Positions 17,519-27,126 of a stretch of 57,506 bases of DNA are shown here, in pieces. How positions within the stretch are numbered: position 1 is the first letter of the stretch; every line of letters starts with the position of its first letter. Under the pieces are notes generated by a model that saw only the letters and a list, made by a program, of their open reading frames with translations, did not search any database and was not told the DNA's origin. The position numbers and the translations under genes are program-made. The stretch comes from Chryseobacterium limigenitum (GTDB lineage Bacteria; Bacteroidota; Bacteroidia; Flavobacteriales; Weeksellaceae): the NCBI RefSeq assembly GCF_900114875.1, contig NZ_FPKW01000024.1, positions 1 to 57,506 of the forward strand, given 5' to 3'.

Positions 17519-18550
17519 AACCTGAGTTCGGGATAATAATTAAAATATAATTTGTGAAAAATAGCAATAATTCGCATGTTTAAGTTTGTGATATTCAAAT
17601 ATTTAAACGATTTATTGCTATGAATTTGAAAAGCCAAATTACAAATATTTTTGTACAAATTGATGATTTTTGTAAAGAGTTTGATGCACAAATTAAAAAA
17701 TTAAAGCTGGAAGCATTAGGAGACAGCAAAAAAAGAAGAAACAGAAATTCAAAAATGTTTGATTCTTAAATTATCACATCATGATAGGCTTTCATTTGGG
17801 AGCTCACAAAAAATTTAAACATTACTACCAGGAAATAGTTTGTGGATATTGGAAAGATTTATTTCCTAAAAGTCTTTCCTACAACAGATTCTTAGAACTT
17901 CAGCAAAGAAGTTTTGTAGTTTTCGCTTTGTTTTTGAAAGAAAAATGTCTTCGAAAATGCACAGGAATCAGCTTTATGGACAGTACAACTTTGAAAGTCT
18001 GTAGAAACCAAAGGATACATAATCATAAAGTTTTCAAAGGTTTGGCCGAACGCGGAAAGTCCTCAATGGGCTGGTTTTACGGCTTCAAACTACATTTGGT
18101 ATGTAATGAAAAAGGAGAACTTTTATCCTTTTATTTGACAAAAGGAAATGTCGATGACCGAAATCCGAAACATATTAAGAAAATGACCAAGCAACTGTTT
18201 AGGAAGTTGTTTGCCGATAAAGGATATCTCTCAAAAGCCTTGTGGGGGATGCTTTTTGCAGATGGTATTCAACTCTTTACCAAGCTTAGAAAGAATATGG
18301 AAAATCACATAATGACAATGAAAGAGAAGATTTTACTTAGAAAAAGAGCTATCATTTAAACTATAAATAACGAACTAAAGAATTACTGTCAAGTTGAACA
18401 CACCAGACACCGAAGCTTGAACAATTTTATAAGGAATATCTTGGGAGAGCTAACAGCATATTGTTTCTTTCTAAAAAAACCGTCACTTAACTTGAAAAAT
18501 GTAAATGACGGTCAACTATTTTTAAATTTTGCTTAAACCGAACTCCGGTT
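17519..18550 (+). mobile_element. Decayed IS982-family element
   Basis: The terminal inverted repeats AACCTGAGTTCGGG (17519-17532) and, inverted, AACCGGAGTTCGGT (reading back from 18550) bound about 1.03 kb with a single broken transposase gene. The right end is 37 bp before the start codon of the fibrinogen-like gene, so the element may supply or block its promoter. A partial inverted copy lies at 20292-20500. Confidence 0.82.
17620..18536 (+). pseudogene. IS982-family transposase, inactivated by two nonsense codons and a frameshift
   Basis: The reading frame starts with MNLKSQITNIFVQIDDF and hits a TAA at 17767-17769 where homologues carry Glu (family pattern DSEI). One base is then missing just before MIGFHLGAHK (17781). 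The central part is intact and shows the family landmarks SFMDSTTLKVC, HKVF, GKSSMGWFYGFKLHLV and ADKGYLS. A second TAA at 18357-18359 again replaces an expected Glu codon, after which INNELKNYCQVEHTRHRS continues in the same frame to 18536. The enzyme is therefore not functional from this copy. Confidence 0.85.
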
Positions 18551-18587
18551 AATTTTAATATTATAAAACAATTATAATAAATATATT

Positions 18588-20180
18588 ATGAAAAAAAGTC
18601 ATTATTATTTTTTGAAAAGACTATTAGTTATAGTCGTTTTTATCTTTTGCTGTACCTTGTACGGGCAAGTAGGGATAGGTACCCCAACGCCTAGAGGCGC
18701 TTTAGATATTAATAAGCCCCTGACGAATACTCATGGATTGGTTCTACCTACCAATGCATCGCCTGCCAACATGCAAAATCCGCAAGGAGGTAGTGTTCCT
18801 CCCGGAACAATTATGTATGACAGTACTGAAGATTGTGTAAAACTGTATAAACAGAGTTTAAATGGTGGAGCCGCGGGGTGGTCAGACTGTCTACAATCTG
18901 GAAGCTCAAGTTCTGTTGTAGCAGATTGTAATGCTGCTGGGAACGGATTTAGCGGAGGATATAAGAAAGGAACAGCGATGACAGCTGGAAATACTTTTAA
19001 AGTTACTTTGACCAATAACTCTTTCTCTCAGGTTACTATTGCTCTTGACAGTACAGATCTTACACTTTCGGGGGTAGCAGGAATAACGGTTGCTTCTGTA
19101 AACCCTACGTCAGTAACTTTAACTGCGGGGCAGTCTGAAATCATTACTTATACATTATCGGGTACACCCACGGTTTGTGGAACGTTAACAGGAAACTGGC
19201 AGAAGATAAATCTAAATTGTACTAAAACCATAGCAGTAGCCCCAAATCCTACTATTGATTGTGCTAATGGTACATGGAGTACAGCTGTATCTCCAGATTA
19301 TAAGCTTAACGGTTTGATTAATGGTCAAGCGTATTCAGGAACATATAGTGTTGCATATACAAATGGTGAATGCAGCCTGCCTGCAGATGTGGTTACCTCC
19401 AACGGGTTGACTCTTACCTATGCAGGAGGCCCTCTTTCTGCGTCAGGTACGATAAACTACGTATTGTCAGGTACTTATACAGGAACTAATAATGGTTCGG
19501 TAACATTTACGATGGCATCGGGATGTTCAATTTATCTGGGTCCTTGTACGAGCTGTAAACAAATTTTAGATTTAGGACTGGCAAATACCGATGGAGTATA
19601 TTGGATAGACCCAGACCAAGTGGGAATTACATATGCACCAATGAGAGCGCAGTGTGATATGACAACTGATGGTGGCGGATGGACTTTGATATTAAATTAT
19701 CTTCATTTAGGTGGAACTTCTCCTGGGACTTCTATAAGAACAACACTTCCGATTATAGGCTCATCTACATTAGGAACAGATGAAAGTGGAAATACAGATT
19801 TTTGGGGCAATGCAGGACGTGCGTTGCAGGTAGCTTTGAATCCTTCAGAATATCGTTTTTATGGAATTACAAATAGTCATCCTCGGGTAATGCATTTTAA
19901 AACTTCTCATGTTGGAAGTCTTACCTACTTTAAAACAGGGGTTGGTAATGCCACTGGTATTCAGAGTTCCTTTACTCCGTTGACAGGACATACAACGAAT
20001 CTTCCTGGGAATGCAGTAGACTTTTACGGTGGAGTTGCTTCTGGCAGAGAATTAACTGAATTTCCATTCTATGTAGCGGCGCGAAACCATTGGGGTATTG
20101 GAGCAATAAACCGTTGGGAAATGGATGATTTTCCAAATAACAATTCCCGAAACACTCTTCATAGAGTATGGATAAGATAA
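18588..20180 (+). CDS. Secreted protein with C-terminal fibrinogen-like module
   Basis: The 530-residue protein has a signal peptide (ending near LYGQ, about 27) and the mature N-terminus VGIGTPTPRGALDI, shared in style with the repeat protein at 10015. Then come a DCVKLYKQSLNGGAAGWSDC segment and two or three Ig-like, Thr/Ser/Gly-rich repeats (about residues 110-320). The last 205 residues open with SCKQILDLGLANTDGVYWID and include QCDMTTDGGGWTLI, the hallmark of fibrinogen-related (FReD-like) domains, and end with the terminal VWIR. Such domains bind sugars or acetyl groups in animals; in bacteria the role is usually unknown. The gene is framed by an IS982 copy and an inverted IS982 fragment. 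Confidence 0.78.
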   Translation: MKKSHYYFLKRLLVIVVFIFCCTLYGQVGIGTPTPRGALDINKPLTNTHGLVLPTNASPANMQNPQGGSVPPGTIMYDSTEDCVKLYKQSLNGGAAGWSDCLQSGSSSSVVADCNAAGNGFSGGYKKGTAMTAGNTFKVTLTNNSFSQVTIALDSTDLTLSGVAGITVASVNPTSVTLTAGQSEIITYTLSGTPTVCGTLTGNWQKINLNCTKTIAVAPNPTIDCANGTWSTAVSPDYKLNGLINGQAYSGTYSVAYTNGECSLPADVVTSNGLTLTYAGGPLSASGTINYVLSGTYTGTNNGSVTFTMASGCSIYLGPCTSCKQILDLGLANTDGVYWIDPDQVGITYAPMRAQCDMTTDGGGWTLILNYLHLGGTSPGTSIRTTLPIIGSSTLGTDESGNTDFWGNAGRALQVALNPSEYRFYGITNSHPRVMHFKTSHVGSLTYFKTGVGNATGIQSSFTPLTGHTTNLPGNAVDFYGGVASGRELTEFPFYVAARNHWGIGAINRWEMDDFPNNNSRNTLHRVWIR

Positions 20181-20264
20181 CAGATTCTAAAACACACAAA
20201 TTATTAGTTTTTATTGTTCCTAAGTATTTATAAAAATAACTTTTAAAGATTTTAAATTCAGTAG

Positions 20265-20291
20265 AGCCTTCTGTAATGGAAGGCTTTTTTT
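20265..20291 (+). terminator. Intrinsic terminator of the fibrinogen-like gene
   Basis: AGCCTTC (20265-20271) pairs with GAAGGCT (20279-20285) over a 7-nt loop and is followed by six or seven T residues. It abuts the truncated edge of the IS982 fragment. Confidence 0.8.
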
Positions 20292-20500
20292 GCTGTCTCC
20301 TAATACTTCCAGCTTCAATTTTTTAATTTGCGCATCAAACTCTTTACAAAAATCATCAATTTGTACAAAAATATTTGTAATTTGGCTTTTCAAATTTATA
20401 GCAATAAATCATTTAAGTATTTGAATTTCAGAATATTAAACATTCGAATTATTGCTGTTTTTACAAATTATATTTCCATTATTATCCCGAACTCAGATTA
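20292..20500 (-). mobile_element. Inverted partial copy of the IS982 left end
   Basis: Read on the - strand, this 209-bp piece matches the first 210 bp of the element at 17519, from the terminal repeat (TCTGAGTTCGGGATAATAAT) to the codons for LEALGDS, with roughly one difference per ten bases by eye. The transposase ATG is changed to ATA. The rest of the element is missing. Confidence 0.82.
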
Positions 20501-20615
20501 ATTAAAAAAATACATTTCATTGATAAGTTTTTTTGAGATTAAACTGAAAATATTTTCTATTTTTGAAAAAATAACTCATATATGCTTTTTGAAAATTTTT
20601 CTTTGGATTGAATTG

Positions 20616-20629
20616 TGCAATCGTTTGCA
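20616..20629. promoter_or_regulatory. LacI-type operator upstream of the PL10 lyase
   Basis: TGCAATCGTTTGCA differs in one position from the palindrome TGCAATCGATTGCA and lies 74 bp before the start codon of the pectate lyase. It is one of five such sites in the window, all in front of pectin or sugar genes. Confidence 0.7.
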
Positions 20630-20703
20630 TTGTTAAATATTCTTTACATGCATAAAACTCTATTCAGATTGAAAAAGTATTTAAGATTAAATAATAAGAT
20701 ACA

Positions 20704-21726
20704 ATGATGAAACTTAAAATTTCCGTAATAGCAGCTTCTTTAATTACTGCTACGTTCTCAGCTCAGATAAAAGATACGTTAGCTGAAAAAATGTTGGTGT
20801 ACCAGCTTCCAAATGGCGGCTGGGGAAAACAGCTTGATGATAAATCTGTGGTGGATTATAATTTACCCATCGATAAAAAACTTTTAGCAAGGATAAAAGA
20901 AACAGGAGACGACCACGCAACGATTGATAACAATGCTACTTCACGAGAGATTAATGCACTGATTAAGTCTTATAAAACTACACACAACCCGGAATATTTA
21001 AAATCTGCAGAAAAAGGAATTAATTATCTTCTTTCGATGCAGTATAAAAATGGAGGTTTTCCGCAATATTATCCGAATTCAGGTTTGTACAGAAAGCAGA
21101 TTACTTACAATGACAACGCGATGATTAATGCTTTGACAGTTTTATACAACATTGCAGAAGGAAAAAATGATTTTGATGTTGTTGATTCTAAATTAAAGGA
21201 AAAATCTAAAACTGCCGTTCAGAAAGGAATTGACTGTATCTTGAAAACTCAGGTTGTACAGAAGGGTATTCCGTCAATTTGGGGAGATCAATATAATGAA
21301 ATTACGATGCAACCGGACAAAGCCCGGGCTTTTGAGCCTGTTTCTTTGGCTACGGGAGAATCGGTAAATATTGTACGGTTTTTAATGATGCAAACGGCAA
21401 CTCCAGAGATTCAAAAATCAATAAAGGCCGCAATAAAATGGTTCAAAGACAATAAAATTGAAGGATACAGCTACAACGTTGCCAAACAAAACGGAAAAGC
21501 TGTCAGAACTTTAGCCGAAGATAAAAATTCCATCATTTGGGCAAGATTTTATGATATTAATAATAACAGGCCTTTATTCGGAGACCGTGACGGAAGCGTA
21601 AAATATAATTATAACGATGTTTCCGAAGAAAGAAGAAACGGGTACAGCTGGTTCGGTGATGCGCCGGATAAATTAATTAATAAAGAATACCCGAAATGGG
21701 TGCAGAAGAATAATGTAATGCCCTAG
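20704..21726 (+). CDS. pelA: Pectate lyase, PL10 family
   Basis: The 340-residue exported enzyme cuts de-esterified polygalacturonate by beta-elimination, giving 4,5-unsaturated oligogalacturonides. A signal peptide ends near TFSAQ (about 20). The PL10 (alpha/alpha toroid) pattern is clear: YQLPNGGWGKQLD, DDHATIDNNAT, NYLLSMQYKNGGFPQYYP, QITYNDNAMINAL and PVSLATGESVNIVRFLM. Length matches single-domain PL10 enzymes. It is the only enzyme gene of the locus on the + strand left of susC, and has its own upstream operator. A shared terminator region separates it from the convergent PL1 gene. Confidence 0.9.
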   Translation: MMKLKISVIAASLITATFSAQIKDTLAEKMLVYQLPNGGWGKQLDDKSVVDYNLPIDKKLLARIKETGDDHATIDNNATSREINALIKSYKTTHNPEYLKSAEKGINYLLSMQYKNGGFPQYYPNSGLYRKQITYNDNAMINALTVLYNIAEGKNDFDVVDSKLKEKSKTAVQKGIDCILKTQVVQKGIPSIWGDQYNEITMQPDKARAFEPVSLATGESVNIVRFLMMQTATPEIQKSIKAAIKWFKDNKIEGYSYNVAKQNGKAVRTLAEDKNSIIWARFYDINNNRPLFGDRDGSVKYNYNDVSEERRNGYSWFGDAPDKLINKEYPKWVQKNNVMP

Positions 21727-21784
21727 TTTGAAGGTTGTAGAATGGGAGGGTTTTAGGGTAGTAGAGTTGCAGAGTTTTTTTGGA

Positions 21785-21946
21785 GTCATTGCGAGGAGCG
21801 AAGCGACGAAGCAATCTCAATAAATGACATTAAGCATCCCCCTTAACCATAAAGTTTGTTATTCCAGAATGATCTCAACAGTTGAAACTCCATCTTAAAA
21901 AATAACATAAATAGATTGCTTCGTCGCTTCGCTCCTCGCAATGACC
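21785..21946. repeat. REP-like palindrome pair
   Basis: GTCATTGCGAGGAGCGAAGC (start 21785) and its inverse ending at 21946 form arms of about 33 bp with a 95-bp spacer. Each arm also contains the inner palindrome-like GCGAAGCGACGAAGC. This repeat type is scattered in flavobacterial intergenic regions. It sits between two convergent lyase genes. Confidence 0.75.
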
Positions 21947-22132
21947 TAAACAGATCTCTAATACTATGTTTATAACCTTTCAGGATGACAAACTGTTTGT
22001 TAAATTACGTAGATTGAAATAGGCGACTGCAGCCCTAGCCCTGATTGTAATGAAAATCCTTTTTTGAAAAAAAAGATTGTAATGAAAAGCAGGAAAAGCT
22101 CCTAAATAAAAGAAAAATATTACTGTAAACAG

Positions 22133-22163
22133 AAAATGACTGAGTACTACGCTCAGTCATTTT
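22133..22163 (-). terminator. Terminator between convergent pectate lyase genes
   Basis: AAAATGACTGAG (22133-22144) and CTCAGTCATTTT (22152-22163) are perfectly complementary over a 7-nt loop. The A/T ends serve either strand; the position just after the PL1 stop suggests it mainly ends that transcript. Confidence 0.75.
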
Positions 22164-22185
22164 CATCTCTAATTCTAATTTTTAT

Positions 22186-23298
22186 TTATAACGTATTGCA
22201 AATATTGCCTCCTAAAGTTGCGCCTGCATTAGCTGTAACGTCTGCTTTTACAGCAGAAACCGATAAACCGGGAATTGTATAAGGCGGAGTAAATGCGGTT
22301 CCGCTTCCGGCAGTATTTCCTGTTACGTTGGTAAAAGTACTTCCTGTCTGTGTTACGGCTGTAAATCCGCTCATTAAATTAATAGGTTCTTTTACGTTTT
22401 CAAAAACATTTCTATCCACAAAAATATTCGCCTGAACACCTGCTGCAATACATTTATTACTTGCAGAACTGTTGAAATAGCTGTTGATGATATGTATTTT
22501 TCCAAATCTCACTCTCGGCATACGCTCTTTACATCCCGGTGCCCACCAGCAACGGACGAAAGTTACATTTAATTTTCCGGCATCGGCAGTGGCGCCATCA
22601 CTTGATCCGATTAGATTTGAAAATCGGTGATCATCCGTTCCACCTGAACCACCAGGTTTTGGAGCTTTCAGATAATGGAATTTAGTGTAAGAAACGGTAA
22701 CAAAGTCAGATTTATTTTTAATGTCAAAATTCCCGTCAACACCATCTCTGAATTCACAATGGTCGATCCACACATTTCTGCAATCATCTAAAATTGCATT
22801 GTCCCAACCGTCTGTATCATAAGCTCCCGGCCCTTCAAAAATTAAATTTCTAACAACGATATTGTTACATCTTTTAATGTTGATAATTCCTGAACCGCTT
22901 GCTGTTTGGTCTGTAGAAACCAATTTTGCACCGCTCGCACCATAAATTGTTTTTCCTGTCTGATCCTGAAGAGATAAACGTGTGGTAATTGTTATGGTTC
23001 CTGTTATTTTAACAACTTTTACGGCTGTGTTTTCAATGGCCGCTTTTAATTGAGCGTAGGTAGTAACTGTAGTTTCAGCAGCAGTTCCGCCTCCTGTAGT
23101 TCCTCCATTTTGAGATGCCCATCCCGGAGCAGCACAACTGGCGAGAGGAACAACAGCATTGGTTTCTAATGAACCCAGATTAATAGCGTTTGGATTTTCC
23201 TTTAATTCACTCTTGGCATCTTCCTGCCCGCATCCTGCTAATGCAAAAGCGGAACTTAGAGCTACCGTAAATAAGGCAACTTTGATTTTTGTTTTCAT
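22186..23298 (-). CDS. Pectate lyase, PL1 family, lipoprotein
   Basis: The 370-residue beta-helix enzyme degrades polygalacturonate by calcium-dependent beta-elimination. The signal sequence ends in the lipobox ALAGC (Cys23), so it is probably anchored at the cell surface. PL1 landmarks are present: DGWDNAILDDCRNVWIDHCE, VDGNFDIKNKSDFVTVSYTK, RCWWAPGCKERMPRVRFGK (the catalytic arginine region R-x-P-x-x-R) and NIFVDRNVFENV. It is the most distal - strand enzyme of the locus, but has its own operator 115 bp upstream and a gap of over 300 bp to the preceding gene, so it is probably a separate transcription unit. Confidence 0.9.
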   Translation of the reverse strand: MKTKIKVALFTVALSSAFALAGCGQEDAKSELKENPNAINLGSLETNAVVPLASCAAPGWASQNGGTTGGGTAAETTVTTYAQLKAAIENTAVKVVKITGTITITTRLSLQDQTGKTIYGASGAKLVSTDQTASGSGIINIKRCNNIVVRNLIFEGPGAYDTDGWDNAILDDCRNVWIDHCEFRDGVDGNFDIKNKSDFVTVSYTKFHYLKAPKPGGSGGTDDHRFSNLIGSSDGATADAGKLNVTFVRCWWAPGCKERMPRVRFGKIHIINSYFNSSASNKCIAAGVQANIFVDRNVFENVKEPINLMSGFTAVTQTGSTFTNVTGNTAGSGTAFTPPYTIPGLSVSAVKADVTANAGATLGGNICNTL

Positions 23299-23413
23299 AG
23301 TTTAGTAATTTTTGTGATTTGGTGAGTTTCGAAATTATTAAATATTTAATTAATTGTTTTATATTTTGACGTATTAATATTTATATAATTACAATGTTAA
23401 TTATTTTACTAAT

Positions 23414-23427
23414 TCAATCGGTTGCAT
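23414..23427. promoter_or_regulatory. LacI-type operator upstream of the PL1 lipoprotein
   Basis: TTCAATCGGTTGCA matches the consensus TGCAATCGATTGCA at 12 of 14 positions and lies 115 bp before the PL1 start codon on the - strand. It is the weakest of the five sites. Confidence 0.55.
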
Positions 23428-23572
23428 TTTGAGTTATATTTATTTCAATTTGAAATATTTTTAATTATAGCTAAAATTCCCGCAGATTTCAAAAAAATTA
23501 CAGAAAAAGATCTGCGTAATCCGTGAAATATGCGGGAGATTTGTCTTTTGTTAGAGTTATAAAATGTAATGA

Positions 23573-24511
<939 letters not shown>

Positions 24512-24595
24512 TGCTTTTAAAGATTTGGTTTTATGTTGGTTAATCGCAAAGGCGCAAAGTTTATAAAAATTATTTCTGTTTTAAGGCGCAAGAAC

Positions 24596-24625
24596 ACTTC
24601 GACAAGCTCAGCGTGACAGGAGATT
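24596..24625. repeat. Half of a REP-like repeat in the esterase-kdgF spacer
   Basis: CTTCGACAAGCTCAGCGTGACAGG resembles one arm of the palindrome pair at 25869-25977. It is embedded in a 215-bp spacer (24512-24726) that also carries GGCGCAAAG/GCGCCTT repeats typical of flavobacterial intergenic DNA. No gene is seen there. Confidence 0.55.
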
Positions 24626-24726
24626 TTCAGTTATTTCGTGTAAAATTTTATCGAAGATAAAATCCTTGCGCCTTAATAAATATTTTATATTAAAAACTTG
24701 CGCCTTTACGTTTTCCAACCAACTAT

Positions 24727-25068
24727 TTAAGAATTAAGAAAATCCTCTCTAAACGGGGTAAAGGAATCAATCAATTGCCCTTCTTCCAGACATTTTACGC
24801 CATGAAAAATATTAGGCTGTGCAAAAAATCCGTCGCCTTTTTGTAAAATTTTAACTTCACCATCAACAGTCACTTCAAATTTTCCTGAAGCAACATACGT
24901 GATCTGAGAATGAAAATGCTGATGTAAAGCGCCAATGGCATCCTTTTCAAATTTTACAATCACCATCATTACCTGTGAATTGTATCCCACAAATTGCCTG
25001 GAAAGACCATTCCCTAAGTCTTCCCATTCGGAATTACCGTCAAAGAAGGGTTCTTTTTTGAATTTCAT
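24727..25068 (-). CDS. kdgF: Cupin KdgF, unsaturated galacturonate ketonisation
   Basis: The 113-residue single-domain cupin has no signal peptide, so it acts in the cytoplasm. KdgF proteins speed the linearisation of 4,5-unsaturated galacturonate (from lyases and GH105) to 5-keto-4-deoxyuronate, the substrate of KduI. The cupin motifs are GALHQHFHSQITYVASGKFE (metal-binding His residues) and GDGFFAQPNIFHGVKCLEEG (final His). Size and motif order match KdgF. It sits inside the pectin cluster, downstream of the CE12 gene by 36 bp, which supports the assignment. Confidence 0.85.
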   Translation of the reverse strand: MKFKKEPFFDGNSEWEDLGNGLSRQFVGYNSQVMMVIVKFEKDAIGALHQHFHSQITYVASGKFEVTVDGEVKILQKGDGFFAQPNIFHGVKCLEEGQLIDSFTPFREDFLNS

Positions 25069-25104
25069 TTTTGTATGTTTATTTTAATTATTAAGATTAA
25101 AAAC

Positions 25105-25836
25105 CTATTTAATATATTTTTCCAATCCAATTTTCAAACTCTTCAAATTCTTTACGGCCAGTTTTGCAACAGATTCTGCTCCAAGAGTTGATAAATGCGT
25201 GTCATCATCTTTTCCTTTTGGATAGTATGGATCTTCACCTTCTTTGTAGTGCAAATGAAGTTTTTTTGAATTTTCCGGACCATAAGAAACTTCCAGCTGT
25301 TCCGTTAATAACTGCAAATCTACGAAAGGAACTTTCAAATCATTCGCAACCATTCTTACAACCAACGGGTATTCTTTATGAGTATCAATTAAAACTCCAT
25401 TTTCATTGAAATTTCTTCTGACAATTGATGTCATCAGAATTGGAGTTGCACCTTTTGCCCTGGCTTCATTCACATATCTTTCTAAATTGGCTCTGTACTG
25501 AGTGTAGGGATTGGTAAATTTTGTGGAATCTTTCAACTTCTGATCGTTATGCCCAAACTGGATAATTACGAAATCACCTTTTTTAAGCTGTTTTTCAACT
25601 TTGTCCCATCTTCCTTCTGTTCTGAAACTTTTTGAACTTCTGCCATTCATCGCATGGTTTTGGACTTCAATTCCCGTTGTTAAAAACTGGTGTAAAACCT
25701 GTCCCCAACCATGTTCCGGATTTTTATCAGGATTTTCCTTGTTGGCCATGGTGGAGTCGCCGATGAGGAATAGGGTTGGTTTTTGTGCAAATGTCAGTAC
25801 TGACAGAAATAAAAATAGTGCAGTAAGCTTTTTCAT
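25105..25836 (-). CDS. Rhamnogalacturonan acetylesterase, CE12 family (SGNH)
   Basis: This 243-residue exported SGNH-hydrolase has a signal peptide ending near TFAQ (about 17). The conserved blocks are LFLIGDSTMANK (nucleophile serine), NHAMNGRSSKSF (glycine block), VIIQFGHNDQK (Asn) and KGKDDDTHLSTLGA (catalytic Asp and His). CE12 enzymes remove acetyl groups from rhamnogalacturonan I or from galacturonate residues, opening the polymer to lyases and hydrolases. It lies between kdgF and a CE8 methylesterase; the upstream gap carries a REP-like palindrome pair. Confidence 0.88.
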   Translation of the reverse strand: MKKLTALFLFLSVLTFAQKPTLFLIGDSTMANKENPDKNPEHGWGQVLHQFLTTGIEVQNHAMNGRSSKSFRTEGRWDKVEKQLKKGDFVIIQFGHNDQKLKDSTKFTNPYTQYRANLERYVNEARAKGATPILMTSIVRRNFNENGVLIDTHKEYPLVVRMVANDLKVPFVDLQLLTEQLEVSYGPENSKKLHLHYKEGEDPYYPKGKDDDTHLSTLGAESVAKLAVKNLKSLKIGLEKYIK

Positions 25837-25868
25837 TTTAAGTAAATTTATTTTTTAATTAAACTTAA

Positions 25869-25977
25869 GATGCTTCGACGGGCTCAGCATGACAGCGCTA
25901 ATACTAACTGTTTTGATAAGTAATTAATTAACATAATGTTTACCAGTGTCATGCTGAGCGAAGTCGAAGCATCTCGA
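25869..25977. repeat. REP-like palindrome pair between CE12 and CE8 genes
   Basis: GATGCTTCGACGGGCTCAGC (start 25869) and its near-inverse GCTGAGCGAAGTCGAAGCATC (ending about 25973) are arms of about 27 bp, 50 bp apart. This is the widespread flavobacterial GTCATGCTGAGCGAAG repeat. It could form a strong hairpin in the mRNA between the two genes. Confidence 0.8.
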
Positions 25978-25978
25978 A

Positions 25979-26947
25979 TTATTTATTTGGTTCCCATCCA
26001 TCGAAGATTTTTTCCAAAGTATAATTTTTCAAGTCTTTTTTTGTCAGTTGATGTGACCAGCTTACGCGATTTGTCGTGTTTCTGCCATCATCTTTACTCC
26101 CAAATTCTGCATAATAAGCTGTTTTTTCTTTATCAGGAAACATTTTATCGCCTTTCCAGGGGTTCCAGCCTTCGGGGAGAATGTGTTTTCCCATTTCGGT
26201 ATTGATGAAAACTGTTTTTGCGTAAGGTCGCCAAGGTCTTCCCAAGTAGACTTTTGTAATACCTTCTTTAGCTATTAATTGACAATCAAAAAAGACAAAT
26301 CCATACTTTCTGTCGGCTTCCGTTGCTGCGGCTGTGATGTAAGAATCTGCTAAACTTTTAATAGTACAGCCTTTAAAAACAACTGTTGCCTGCCCGAAAA
26401 TAAAATCTGTTGTTCCTTCTATATAACAGTTTTCAAAATATTGTCTGCTGTGATTGGTTGCGGAATAAACTGTGTCCTGACAACCCAGAATCTTTGAATT
26501 TTTAATAATAAAACGGTCACCCTCCACATGAAGTGAAACCGCCTGTCCTTCGTTACAAGAACTGTTTTGAATCGTCAGATTGCTGATTTTAATATCATCA
26601 CCCATCACCAATAAAGTGTAGGAATTGAATGTTGTCATTTTTTCATTAAAAGAATCCAGTTTTCCTGAAAAATCATTGTTAGTGATTATGGTATTTTCTT
26701 TATTTTCGCCTTCTAGTATGATTTTATGTTTTGAAGATGGAATAACAACTTTTTCATTATAAGTTCCGGATTGAATAAAAATCAATGCTTCGGAAGGTCC
26801 TAAATCTCTAATAGAATTAATTGCTTTCTGAATCGATGTAAAATCTCCGCTTCCGTCTTTTGCTACGGTAATTTTAATGTATGGCTCATTTCCTGCAAAC
26901 AGAAATTGAGTCATCGAAATGAACAGAATTAAGAATAATTTTTTCAT
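25979..26947 (-). CDS. Pectin methylesterase, CE8 family (second copy)
   Basis: This exported beta-helix enzyme of about 322 residues removes methyl esters from homogalacturonan. The ATG at 26947 (MKKLFLILFISM) starts a proper signal peptide, whereas the longer frame from 26992 adds a basic extension before it. CE8 landmarks are present: VAKDGSGDFTSIQKAI, NEGQAVSLHVEGDR (Gln), LGCQDTVYS (Asp), YIEGTTDFIFGQ (Asp) and LGRPWRPYAKTVF (Arg/Trp). A second CE8 lies at 34278; the two differ clearly and may act on different methylation patterns. The downstream gap has a REP-like pair. Confidence 0.9.
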   Translation of the reverse strand: MKKLFLILFISMTQFLFAGNEPYIKITVAKDGSGDFTSIQKAINSIRDLGPSEALIFIQSGTYNEKVVIPSSKHKIILEGENKENTIITNNDFSGKLDSFNEKMTTFNSYTLLVMGDDIKISNLTIQNSSCNEGQAVSLHVEGDRFIIKNSKILGCQDTVYSATNHSRQYFENCYIEGTTDFIFGQATVVFKGCTIKSLADSYITAAATEADRKYGFVFFDCQLIAKEGITKVYLGRPWRPYAKTVFINTEMGKHILPEGWNPWKGDKMFPDKEKTAYYAEFGSKDDGRNTTNRVSWSHQLTKKDLKNYTLEKIFDGWEPNK

Positions 26948-27126
26948 AGGTTGGATTCTTTTTTTGACGTAAAGTTTTTTATAAAACCTCATAGTTTTTA
27001 GAGAGCAAAGGCAAAAAAAATTGCTTCGCGAAGCTATGACGCTAACTTTATCAAATCAATTTATTGATTCTTCTTTGCTCCTTAAAGTTTAACATATTTA
27101 TTAATAAAACTTTGCGTTTAAAATTA

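Noticed and set aside
26948..26992. Longer start for the second CE8 gene
   Set aside because: It would place a basic 15-residue stretch in front of a complete signal peptide that starts at 26947.
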